DNA of 27,821 nt from Candidatus Competibacteraceae bacterium (GTDB taxonomy: Bacteria; Pseudomonadota; Gammaproteobacteria; Competibacterales; Competibacteraceae), in NCBI GenBank assembly GCA_007120095.1, contig SKOM01000117.1:1-27821 (forward strand), in the 5' to 3' direction. Made by a program: the position numbers and the translations under genes. This document shows, one piece after another, positions 1 through 7,460 of the stretch. Every line of letters starts with the position of its first letter. The first letter of the stretch is position 1. Below the pieces are notes generated by a model, which did no database searches, was not told the DNA's origin, and saw only the letters and a program-made list of their open reading frames with translations.

Positions 1-451
1 CTTACCACTACATCAGTACCGCAAGCCCTAAACTCACAACTGATGGCAGTCAAGCTTATAAGGCTCCCACAAGCGCCCTCTCAATCTCTATCAGTCTTCC
101 CAAATTTTAAAGATCAGTGCAGTAGATTGCTTACACAATCCTGCTGCCAAGACGGAGCATTATGCTGCCGCTGAAGCAGATTGTCAACAACATCTCGAAT
201 TTTTTTGACATCATCTCAAAGTTTGACACACTCGCAGGTGCCAATACCGATTTGCTCTGCCTAAGGCAGTGATAATATATGGACATATATAATATTTTCA
301 ATCAGTATTATGGCACACTGGAAAGAATCAACACTAGCATGATCAGCGGAAACCGATAGAATTAGGTACGATAAAGGCCTGCTGAACAAGTTTTGCTCGA
401 TAGGCTGCCAATTGTGTCACCCATATTAACCTGTTATAGGAGACCGTCACC
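1..451. other. Left-edge intergenic stretch, no gene assigned
   Basis: I see no recognisable gene here. It is AT-richer than the coding DNA around it. It holds two copies of TTTGACA (204-210 and 222-228) and an AT-rich tract at 271-299 that includes a perfect TATAAT at 288-293. Neither TTGACA has a -10-like hexamer 16-18 bases downstream, and TATAAT has no good -35 partner, so a promoter for the LysM gene cannot be fixed, although it probably lies here. A frame open from base 1 to the stop at 172-174 could be the tail of a gene to the left, but it has no recognisable motif. Confidence 0.5.
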
Positions 452-1969
452 ATGAGTTGTTACCTGCGTCGCAGCACCGCATCTTGGTTGTTCGCAGGTT
501 GCTTAACGGCAGTAGGGGGGTCCAGCGCCTTGGCGCAAGACTCGACCGACCTGTTGCAACAGCAACTGAACGAAGCCCAGCACATTGTCAACCAGTTGGA
601 AATGCAGATTGAGACATGGCACCAGGATCTCAGCCTGCTACAACAGCAGTTTGCCAAGGAGGTCGAACAAAAAGCCCTGTTAAGAGTAAGGGCCGAGCAC
701 CTGCAATCCACCCTGCAAGCCATGGAAAGCGAACAAGATCGATTGCAAACCGCCCTAGAGCAAACAGATACCGAGCGTGGCAGACTGGCCACAGAGCTGG
801 CGACAACCCAGGCGACGCTAGCCGCTGAACGTGATCAGTTTACTACCGAGCAAGCACAATTGACTGAACAGCTTGCTGACACAGAACAACAGCGTGATCA
901 ATTGACCGCAGAACGTGACGAATTGCTGGCGAGTCTGGAACAACGTGATCTGGAAATTGACCGGTTGCAACAACAAACGGCTGCGCTCAGCGAGAACATC
1001 AGCGGGCTTGAAGACGCACTTCAAAACAGTTGGGCACTGCTAAGCACTGCTGAGGCAGAACGCCAAAGCCTGGCGACTGAACTGGCACAGACACAAACTG
1101 CGGCTGCGGCTGCGGAAGAGGAAATGCAGGCCGAACTCGACGCCCGCGCCGACCGTATTGCTGCCCTAGAGGCGGATATCAGCGCCCGCGAGACGACACT
1201 GGCCGAACGCGAGAACACGATCAGTGAGCTTGAGACAAACATCACTGAACTGCGCGATGACATTCAGCAACTGGAAACGAACCTGGCCGCTCGCGACAGC
1301 ACCATTGAGACCCGAGACGCCCATATCGCCGAATTGCAGCAGGACTTAGCCGAACTCAACAGCGCTTACGAAGCGGTTACGGCAGAACGTGATCAGCTCG
1401 ATCAGCGTGCCGCTGAACTTGACACCGCTTTAGCGGAGTCGCAGGCTGAAACGCAACAATTGAATGCTCAGATTGCTACGCTGGAGCAATCAAGTGCAGA
1501 AGCCGCTGCCGCCGCTGCCGCGCGCGAGGCCGCGCTGGAAACGGATTTGGCTCAGGCCAATGCGATGATCGCTCGTCTGGAAGAAGACAGCACCGCACTC
1601 AGCGCTGTGGTCAGTGCTCAAACTGAGCGCATGGAAGAGCTGGAGCAGGAGCTGGAATTGGAGAATCGGCGTATCGCTAATTTGCAGCAGCAGCGCGATA
1701 TGATGGAAGAGACTTTGGCGGTCGAACAACGCCGCATCAGCAACTTACAAGTGCAACGTGATATTCTTAATCAGCAGCTTGCTGAACAAGCGGAAGCTAT
1801 CGAAGAGATGAGCAGCGACATTTACGTTGTTCAGTCCGGTGATACGCTGGGCAGCATCGCGGCGGAATTTTACGGCAGCCCGGCGCAATGGCGACGGATT
1901 CTTGAAGCCAACGACATCAGCGACCCTAACCGGATTCGGGTTGGCATGGAATTGACCATTCCACGCTGA
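452..1969 (+). CDS. Secreted coiled-coil protein with C-terminal LysM domain
   Basis: A 505-residue protein in three parts. Residues 1-28 look like a signal peptide (twin arginine at 6-7, hydrophobic stretch, then SALAQ before the mature end). Residues about 33-445 are an almost unbroken coiled coil rich in Gln, Glu, Ala and Leu. Residues about 451-505 are a LysM domain (YVVQSGDTLGSIA, then the IRVGMELTIP ending). LysM domains bind N-acetylglucosamine polymers, so the protein probably sits in the periplasm on peptidoglycan with the coiled coil as a spacer or scaffold; this role is inference. The start is supported by GGAG eight bases upstream. It converges on pgk. It differs from FimV, whose LysM lies near the N-terminus. 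I cannot name a specific family. Confidence 0.85.
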   Translation: MSCYLRRSTASWLFAGCLTAVGGSSALAQDSTDLLQQQLNEAQHIVNQLEMQIETWHQDLSLLQQQFAKEVEQKALLRVRAEHLQSTLQAMESEQDRLQTALEQTDTERGRLATELATTQATLAAERDQFTTEQAQLTEQLADTEQQRDQLTAERDELLASLEQRDLEIDRLQQQTAALSENISGLEDALQNSWALLSTAEAERQSLATELAQTQTAAAAAEEEMQAELDARADRIAALEADISARETTLAERENTISELETNITELRDDIQQLETNLAARDSTIETRDAHIAELQQDLAELNSAYEAVTAERDQLDQRAAELDTALAESQAETQQLNAQIATLEQSSAEAAAAAAAREAALETDLAQANAMIARLEEDSTALSAVVSAQTERMEELEQELELENRRIANLQQQRDMMEETLAVEQRRISNLQVQRDILNQQLAEQAEAIEEMSSDIYVVQSGDTLGSIAAEFYGSPAQWRRILEANDISDPNRIRVGMELTIPR

Positions 1970-1978
1970 TGAGATCCC

Positions 1979-2005
1979 CCCCCTTCGGGCTCAGCCGAGA
2001 GGGGG
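1979..2005. terminator. Candidate bidirectional hairpin between convergent LysM gene and pgk
   Basis: CCCCCT (1979-1984) pairs with AGGGGG (2000-2005), and TCGG pairs with CCGA inside it after a one-base bulge, leaving a short loop. It sits in the 47-base gap between two convergent genes, where a shared terminator is expected. Neither side has a clear T-tract after the stem, so intrinsic termination is uncertain. Confidence 0.4.
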
Positions 2006-2016
2006 AAACCCACGGA

Positions 2017-3210
2017 TCAGCCCGCCGCCCGCTGTTCTAACATTTCGACAGCGGGCAGGGGGTTGCCTTCTAAAAACTCCAAAAAAGCTCCACCGCCTGT
2101 GGAGATGTAGCCAATCCGTCCAGCGATGCCATATTGATCAATCGCCGCTAAGGTATCCCCCCCGCCCGCAATGGAAAACGCCGGGCTATCGGCAATCGCC
2201 TGGGCCAAGGTCTCAGTGCCATGACCAAAAGCAGCAAACTCAAACACCCCGACTGGGCCATTCCAAACGATAGTACCGGCGGATTTCAATAGCTCGGCAT
2301 AGTGAACCGCCGTGCGTGGACCAATATCGAGGATTAACTCATCGGCACCCACGGCATCCACTGAACGCGTGGTTGCCGTGGCATCAGCACTGAACTCGGT
2401 GGCGCAGACCACATCTTCCGGTACCGGAATCTCCGCGCCGCGTTGTTTGGCCAGCGCCATAAGTTGCTGGGTATCAGCGATTAAATCCGCTTCATGCAGC
2501 GATTGCCCAACGCCATAGCCGGAAGCGGCGATAAACGTATTGGCAATCCCGCCACCCACAATCAGTTGATCAACCCGATCTAACAGTGTCGCCAGCACCG
2601 TCAACTTGGTCGACACCTTAGAGCCACCGACGATGGCGACTAAGGGTCGTGTCGGCTGGGCTAAGGCTTTGCCCAAGGCATCCAGTTCAGCGGCCAACAG
2701 CGGTCCGGCACAGGCCACCGGCGCATAGCGGGCAATACCATGAGTGGTTGCCTGGGCACGGTGAGCGGTACCAAAGGCGTCCATGACAAACACATCGCAT
2801 AAAGCCGCCAATTTACGCGACAGCGCCTCATCGTTGCTTTTCTCACCCGGATTAAAACGACAGTTTTCCAATAACACCACTTGACCGGGAGCGATGTCTA
2901 CGCCATCCACCCAGTCGCGTTGTAGCGGCACGTCACGCTCCAGCAATTCGCTCAGCCGTAGCGCCACCGGCGCCATGGAATCCGCCTCGGAGAACACCCC
3001 CTCTTTAGGTCGTCCCAGATGCGAAGTCACCATCACTGCCGCCCCAGCATCGAGGGCTTGGCGAATGGCCGGCAAGGAGGCACGGATGCGAACATCCGAA
3101 GTCACCTTGCCGTCTTTAACCGGCACATTGAGATCGGCGCGAATAAACACGCGCTTGCCCGTCAAGTCGACATCACCCATGCGTAATACGTGAGGTATTT
3201 TTAAAGTCAT
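2017..3210 (-). CDS. pgk: Phosphoglycerate kinase
   Basis: Cytoplasmic enzyme that interconverts 1,3-bisphosphoglycerate plus ADP and 3-phosphoglycerate plus ATP, in glycolysis, gluconeogenesis and the Calvin cycle. The 397 residues match the usual bacterial length. Visible motifs are RADLNVPV (24-31), HLGRP (64-68), the AFGTAHR segment, the GGGDT loop and the STGGGAFLEFLEG C-terminal nucleotide site. The start follows an AGGAGG ribosome-binding site (complement of 3219-3224) at 8-base spacing. It is the last gene of a tkt-gap-pgk run; the gap to gap is 24 bases. No pyk or fba follows, unlike many Calvin-cycle-type clusters. It ends against the convergent LysM gene. Confidence 0.98.
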   Translation of the reverse strand: MTLKIPHVLRMGDVDLTGKRVFIRADLNVPVKDGKVTSDVRIRASLPAIRQALDAGAAVMVTSHLGRPKEGVFSEADSMAPVALRLSELLERDVPLQRDWVDGVDIAPGQVVLLENCRFNPGEKSNDEALSRKLAALCDVFVMDAFGTAHRAQATTHGIARYAPVACAGPLLAAELDALGKALAQPTRPLVAIVGGSKVSTKLTVLATLLDRVDQLIVGGGIANTFIAASGYGVGQSLHEADLIADTQQLMALAKQRGAEIPVPEDVVCATEFSADATATTRSVDAVGADELILDIGPRTAVHYAELLKSAGTIVWNGPVGVFEFAAFGHGTETLAQAIADSPAFSIAGGGDTLAAIDQYGIAGRIGYISTGGGAFLEFLEGNPLPAVEMLEQRAAG

Positions 3211-3234
3211 GGTATTGCCCTCCTCACGCTGAAT

Positions 3235-4248
3235 TTAACGGCTGGCCTGCATGAGCACCAAGGTGGTATCCAGCATCCGATTGGAGAAACCCCATTCGTT
3301 GTCATACCAGCTCAAGACTTTGACCAGATTACCTAATACCTTGGTTTGGCTGGCATCAAAAATACTCGAACGTGGATCGTGGTTAAAGTCCATCGATACC
3401 AGTGGCTCGTCGTTATAGCCCAATACACCTTTGAGTTCACCTGCAGAGGCCTGCTGGATAATTTGGTTGACCTCAGCCACGCTGGTGTCGCGTCCAGCGG
3501 TAAAGGTCAAATCCACCACCGAGACATTGATGGTCGGCACCCGCATGGCAAAACCATCCAGCTTGCCGTTGAGATCCGGCAATACCAGACCGACGGCGGC
3601 GGCAGCACCCGTCTTGGTGGGGATCATATTTTGCGTCGCCGAGCGCGCCCGCCGCAGATCCTTGTGATAGACATCGGTCAACACCTGATCATTGGTGTAA
3701 GCGTGAATGGTGGTCATGATGCCGGCCTGAAAACCGAGTTGAGCGGCTAATGGTTTAACCACCGGAGCTAAACAGTTGGTGGTGCAGGACGCATTGGACA
3801 CCACCGTGTCGGAGGCTTTCAAGACATCGTGGTTAACGCCATACACCACGGTGGCATCGACATCTTTGCCGCCGGGTGCGGAAATCAAGACCTTTTTGGC
3901 CCCCGCAGTGATATGGGCACTGGCCTTTTCTTTGGTCGTGAACAAACCGGTGCACTCATAGACCACATCGACACCCAGCTCCGCCCACGGCAGTTTACTC
4001 GGGTCGCGTTCGGCCAGTACGCGGATCCGATCACCATTGACGACCAGGCTGTCACCATCGACCGATACTTCGGCATCAAACCGGCCATGAGCAGTGTCAT
4101 AACGGGTCAAATGAGCATTGGTTTGCGCATCACCTAAATCATTCAGCGCCACAATTTTAATCTCATCGGTGCGGTTATACTCGTACAGCGCCCGCAACAC
4201 ATTGCGCCCGATCCGGCCGTAGCCGTTAATTGCCACATTGATCGCCAT
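3235..4248 (-). CDS. gap: Glyceraldehyde-3-phosphate dehydrogenase, type I
   Basis: Converts glyceraldehyde-3-phosphate, phosphate and NAD(P)+ to 1,3-bisphosphoglycerate, which the next gene product, Pgk, uses. The 337-residue protein has the Rossmann motif GYGRIG (9-14), the catalytic SNASCTTNC with Cys155, the HAYTNDQ segment with the catalytic His, and the C-terminal WYDNEWGFSNRM. Asp37 at the end of the second beta strand suggests NAD+ use, by family knowledge. A perfect AGGAGG (complement of 4256-4261) lies 7 bases before the ATG. It sits between tkt and pgk and is very likely co-transcribed with both. An epd (erythrose-4-phosphate dehydrogenase) identity is less likely, because the sequence reads as ordinary GapA, but the two are paralogous. 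Confidence 0.95.
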   Translation of the reverse strand: MAINVAINGYGRIGRNVLRALYEYNRTDEIKIVALNDLGDAQTNAHLTRYDTAHGRFDAEVSVDGDSLVVNGDRIRVLAERDPSKLPWAELGVDVVYECTGLFTTKEKASAHITAGAKKVLISAPGGKDVDATVVYGVNHDVLKASDTVVSNASCTTNCLAPVVKPLAAQLGFQAGIMTTIHAYTNDQVLTDVYHKDLRRARSATQNMIPTKTGAAAAVGLVLPDLNGKLDGFAMRVPTINVSVVDLTFTAGRDTSVAEVNQIIQQASAGELKGVLGYNDEPLVSMDFNHDPRSSIFDASQTKVLGNLVKVLSWYDNEWGFSNRMLDTTLVLMQASR

Positions 4249-4272
4249 GGTAGAACCTCCTAATTTTTAGTT

Positions 4273-4288
4273 TAGTGTGAACACACTA
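4273..4288 (-). repeat. Perfect inverted repeat over the tkt stop codon, tkt-gap junction
   Basis: TAGTGTG and CACACTA flank a two-base centre, so the mRNA can form a 6-bp stem with a GTTC loop starting at the tkt UAG itself. It lies just before the AGGAGG of gap. No T-tract follows, so it is not a standard terminator. A segmental stability or processing element is possible but is inference. Confidence 0.4.
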
Positions 4289-6280
4289 TGCAAAAAACGC
4301 ATTTACTTGGTCGACGATAGCAGCAACGCCGAACCCGAAATGCTCGAACAACTCCCCAGCGGGAGCTGAAGCTCCAAACTGATCAAGACCCAGAACGTAG
4401 CCTTGTAAACCGGCATATTTGTACCACAGCCCGCTACTGCCTGCTTCCACGACTAAGCGCTTGCTTAGGGCTGGGGGCAACACCCTCTCACGGTACGCGA
4501 TATCTTGAGCCTCGAAGACCTCTACTGCCGGCATCGAGACCACCCGGATGCGTCGCCCCTGATCACCCAGCCGTTGTACGGCCTCCATAGCGGAAGCCAG
4601 CTCAGAACCCGTAGCGATGATTATCGCTTCCGGCTCACCTTCAGGCTCGTGCAGAATGTATCCCCCTCGGCGGATGGCGGCTGATTGCTCGGGGGTACGG
4701 GGTAAATGCGGTAGTTTTTGTCGACTCAAGGCCAGGACGGTCGGAGCGTTTTGGGACTCAATAGCGGCCATCCAGGCAGCGGCGGTTTCAACCGCATCGG
4801 CAGGACGCCACACCGTCAGCCCTGGAATCAAGCGCAAGCCGGCCAGTTGTTCAACCGGTTGATGAGTCGGACCGTCTTCACCGAGACCAATGGAATCATG
4901 AGTCAGCACATAGATCACCCGCTGCCCCATCAACGCACTCAAGCGGATGGCATTACGGGCATAGTCGGAAAAGATCAGAAAAGTCCCGCCATAAGGGATA
5001 AAGCCACCATGCAGGGCTAATCCGTTCATGATGGCGCTCATACCAAACTCACGCACCCCGTAGTAAATGTAATCCCCGGCGGGATTATCGGTGATAGCAA
5101 CTGAATCCTTACGTTTAGTGTTATTGGAACCGGTTAAATCGGCTGAGCCGCCGAGCAGCTCGGGTAAATACGCCCCGCAATACTCCAACGCCTGTTGCGA
5201 CGCTGCCCGAGTGGCGACTGAGGCCGCACGCTCAGCCGTATCAGCCAACCATTTGGCGGTAAAGGCTGACCAATCCGCCGGTAATTGTCCCGCCAGGCGG
5301 CGTTGTAATTCGCGGGCTAATTCCGGGTAAGCCGCCTGGTAGGCTGCGAAACCGGACTGCCATTCTTGTTCCAGGGCCGCACCACGCTCACGGGCATCCC
5401 AAACCGCCCGATACGCCTCGGGGATAGTAAAAGGCGGGTGTGGCCAACCGAGTTGCTCACGGGTAGCAGCCATTTCCGCTTCACCCAAGGGAGCACCATG
5501 CACACCGGCAGTGCCGGCTTTATTGGGGGCACCAAAACCGATGACCGTGCGGCAGCAAATCAGACTGGGACGCTCACTATCCGCTTTAGCCGCTGCAATC
5601 GCCGTTTTAACCGCATCCGGATCATGCCCGTCTACCGCCGGAATCACCTGCCAGCCATAAGCCTCGAAGCGCTTGGGGGTATCATCGCTAAACCATCCAC
5701 TGACTTTCCCATCAATGGAAATGCCGTTGTCATCGTAGAGCACAATCAGCTTGCCCAGACCGAGCCGACCGGCTAAGGAACAGGCTTCGTGGGAAATGCC
5801 TTCCATCAGACAGCCATCACCGACAAACACGTAGGTATCATGATCGATCACAGTATGCTTGGGGCGATTAAACTGTGCGGCCAGCGTCCGCTCTGCCAGC
5901 GCCATACCGACGCCATTGGCCAGACCCTGACCGAGTGGGCCGGTCGTGGTCTCAACGCCGGGGGTATGGCCATATTCTGGATGACCAGGGGTCATTGAAT
6001 GCAACTGGCGGAAATTTTTCAGTTGCTCTAAGGGGAGATCGTAGCCACTGAGATGCAACAGTGCATAAAGCAACATCGAGCCGTGACCGTTGGACAGCAC
6101 AAAACGGTCACGATTGGGCCAGTGGGGATTGGCCGGATTGTGGCGTAGAAAATCGTTCCACAAGACTTCAGCAATATCGGCCATACCCATGGGGGCACCA
6201 GGATGGCCAGAGTTGGCTTGTTCCACAGCATCCATGCTCAAGGCACGGATTGAGTTGGCCAGTTCTCGACGCGTAGGCAT
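4286..6280 (-). CDS. tkt: Transketolase
   Basis: Thiamine-diphosphate enzyme that moves two-carbon ketol units between sugar phosphates in the pentose phosphate pathway (and the Calvin cycle, if present). The chosen start gives 664 residues, the usual length. SGHPGAPMG (24-32, His26), SNGHGSML (63-70, His66), the VGDGCLMEG diphosphate-binding segment and GEDGPTHQP are all visible. The frame stays open to an ATG at 6305-6307, but the start at 6278-6280 has GGAG (complement of 6289-6292) 8 bases upstream and gives the usual N-terminus (TRRELANSIRALSMDAV). It is the first gene of the tkt-gap-pgk cluster and has a palindromic candidate operator upstream. Confidence 0.97.
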   Translation of the reverse strand: MPTRRELANSIRALSMDAVEQANSGHPGAPMGMADIAEVLWNDFLRHNPANPHWPNRDRFVLSNGHGSMLLYALLHLSGYDLPLEQLKNFRQLHSMTPGHPEYGHTPGVETTTGPLGQGLANGVGMALAERTLAAQFNRPKHTVIDHDTYVFVGDGCLMEGISHEACSLAGRLGLGKLIVLYDDNGISIDGKVSGWFSDDTPKRFEAYGWQVIPAVDGHDPDAVKTAIAAAKADSERPSLICCRTVIGFGAPNKAGTAGVHGAPLGEAEMAATREQLGWPHPPFTIPEAYRAVWDARERGAALEQEWQSGFAAYQAAYPELARELQRRLAGQLPADWSAFTAKWLADTAERAASVATRAASQQALEYCGAYLPELLGGSADLTGSNNTKRKDSVAITDNPAGDYIYYGVREFGMSAIMNGLALHGGFIPYGGTFLIFSDYARNAIRLSALMGQRVIYVLTHDSIGLGEDGPTHQPVEQLAGLRLIPGLTVWRPADAVETAAAWMAAIESQNAPTVLALSRQKLPHLPRTPEQSAAIRRGGYILHEPEGEPEAIIIATGSELASAMEAVQRLGDQGRRIRVVSMPAVEVFEAQDIAYRERVLPPALSKRLVVEAGSSGLWYKYAGLQGYVLGLDQFGASAPAGELFEHFGFGVAAIVDQVNAFFA

Positions 6281-6342
6281 AAGGGTTTCTCCGTAATTTT
6301 TTAACATAATAGCCAGTATGCCTGATGAGGTAGCATCCGTTG

Positions 6343-6365
6343 ATCAGCATTGCTGATTATCAGCA
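6343..6365. promoter_or_regulatory. Triple alternating heptamer, candidate operator upstream of tkt
   Basis: Three copies of one heptamer in alternating orientation, each separated by a single T: ATCAGCA (6343-6349), TGCTGAT (6351-6357), ATCAGCA (6359-6365). This makes two overlapping perfect 7+1+7 palindromes, typical in form of a dimeric repressor or activator site. It lies about 63-85 bases upstream of the tkt ATG. A weak TATTAT -10-like hexamer is nearer the gene on the same strand. No T-run follows on either strand, so an intrinsic terminator for the upstream gene is unlikely. The sequence does not match an operator I know. Confidence 0.4.
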
Positions 6366-6401
6366 TAAGCGGGCTTGTGTTACAGCATCAATCACACGCC
6401 A

Positions 6402-7457
6402 TTATGGAATTAAATAGGCGTTGGGTTGCTCACGATGAATGGTCTCAATGCCTTGGCGTATTGAATCAGAAATTGGAGTATCAATGGCTTGGAGGTTAAT
6501 TTGCAACTGTTCAGGCGTAGTCGCCCCCAAAATCACACTGGTCATAAAGCGCTGTTCCATCGCCCAGCGCAGGGCCATAACGGCAGGATCCACATCATGC
6601 TCACGCGCAAGCTGTACATAGCGCGCCGTAGCGGCAAGCGAGCCACGCGATAGGTAACGCGGAAAATACTGAGGCCACAAGCTCAGCCGGGCACCCGAGG
6701 GTCGAGCACCATCGAGATATTTACCGGTTAACATACCGCTGGCTAACACCCCATAAGCCAGCAATCCACACTCTTCGCGGATGGCCACTTCAGCCAGACC
6801 GACTTCAAAGGTGCGATTGATCAGGCTGTAGGGATTTTGAATGCTGGCCATGCGGGGTAGATTCAGGGTGTCCGCCAAATGCATGCATCGCATCACCCCC
6901 CAGGGCGTTTCGTTGGAGACCCCTACCGCCCGCAGCTTGCCCGCTTGGACCAAATCGCTGAGCACCGCCAGGGTTTCCTCCAAGGGGATAGCGTCGTCAT
7001 CATCGCGGTGCTCATAGCCGAGTTTGCCAAAATAATTGGTGGTGCGCTCCGGCCAATGCAGTTGATAAAGATCAATCACATCGGTTTGCAAGCGCCGCAG
7101 ACTGGCCTCAACCGCCGCCTCGATATTGGGTCGATCGAGGCGCGGTTGGCCATCACGGACATAGCTAAACCGGTCACCCGGTCCATTGACTTTGGTCGCT
7201 AAAATGACTTTGTCGCGACACCGACGTTTAGCGAGCCAGCGACCGATGAAGGTTTCAGTGAGGCCGTAGGTTTCAGCACTCACCGGCACGGCATACATCT
7301 CAGCGGTATCGATGAAATTGACGCCGTGATCCAGTGCTAAATCGAGCTGAGCATGAGCTTGTGGCTCATCGGTTTGTTCGCCAAACGTCATGGTTCCTAG
7401 ACATAAGGCACTGACCTGCATATCCGTGCGTCCCAAGGGACGATACTGCATTACCAT
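6402..7457 (-). CDS. Aldo/keto reductase, Tas-like
   Basis: NADP(H)-dependent oxidoreductase of the aldo/keto reductase superfamily, closest in layout to E. coli Tas (MQYRPLG start, GTMTFGEQ, about 346-351 residues). The catalytic tetrad is visible: Asp50 and Tyr55 in NFIDTAEMY, Lys89 in ILATKV, and His134 in DLYQLHW. The physiological substrate is unknown. The start used is 3 nt after the caspase-gene stop, so translational coupling is likely; an ATG two codons in (7449-7451) gives the N-terminus most like Tas and is equally possible. The next gene on this strand, tkt, is 121 bases away and probably has its own promoter. Confidence 0.92.
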   Translation of the reverse strand: MVMQYRPLGRTDMQVSALCLGTMTFGEQTDEPQAHAQLDLALDHGVNFIDTAEMYAVPVSAETYGLTETFIGRWLAKRRCRDKVILATKVNGPGDRFSYVRDGQPRLDRPNIEAAVEASLRRLQTDVIDLYQLHWPERTTNYFGKLGYEHRDDDDAIPLEETLAVLSDLVQAGKLRAVGVSNETPWGVMRCMHLADTLNLPRMASIQNPYSLINRTFEVGLAEVAIREECGLLAYGVLASGMLTGKYLDGARPSGARLSLWPQYFPRYLSRGSLAATARYVQLAREHDVDPAVMALRWAMEQRFMTSVILGATTPEQLQINLQAIDTPISDSIRQGIETIHREQPNAYLIP

Positions 7458-7460
7458 AAA

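Noticed and set aside
1..174. Open frame on the plus strand from the left edge to a stop at 172-174
   Set aside because: It has no start inside the window, no recognisable motif and a composition like the non-coding DNA next to it; it could be a gene tail but cannot be supported.
3346..3750. Antisense frame (134 codons) opposite gap
   Set aside because: No motif and no ribosome-binding site; shadow of a highly conserved gene.
6343..6365. The heptamer palindrome as an intrinsic terminator for the aldo/keto reductase gene
   Set aside because: No T-tract follows on the minus strand and the stem is AT-rich with a one-base centre; an operator reads better.
6375..6389. TTGTGTTACAGCATC repeated at 27687-27701 in the ABC-F gene
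   Set aside because: One shared 15-mer between 28-kb halves is close to chance expectation, and the second copy is coding sequence.
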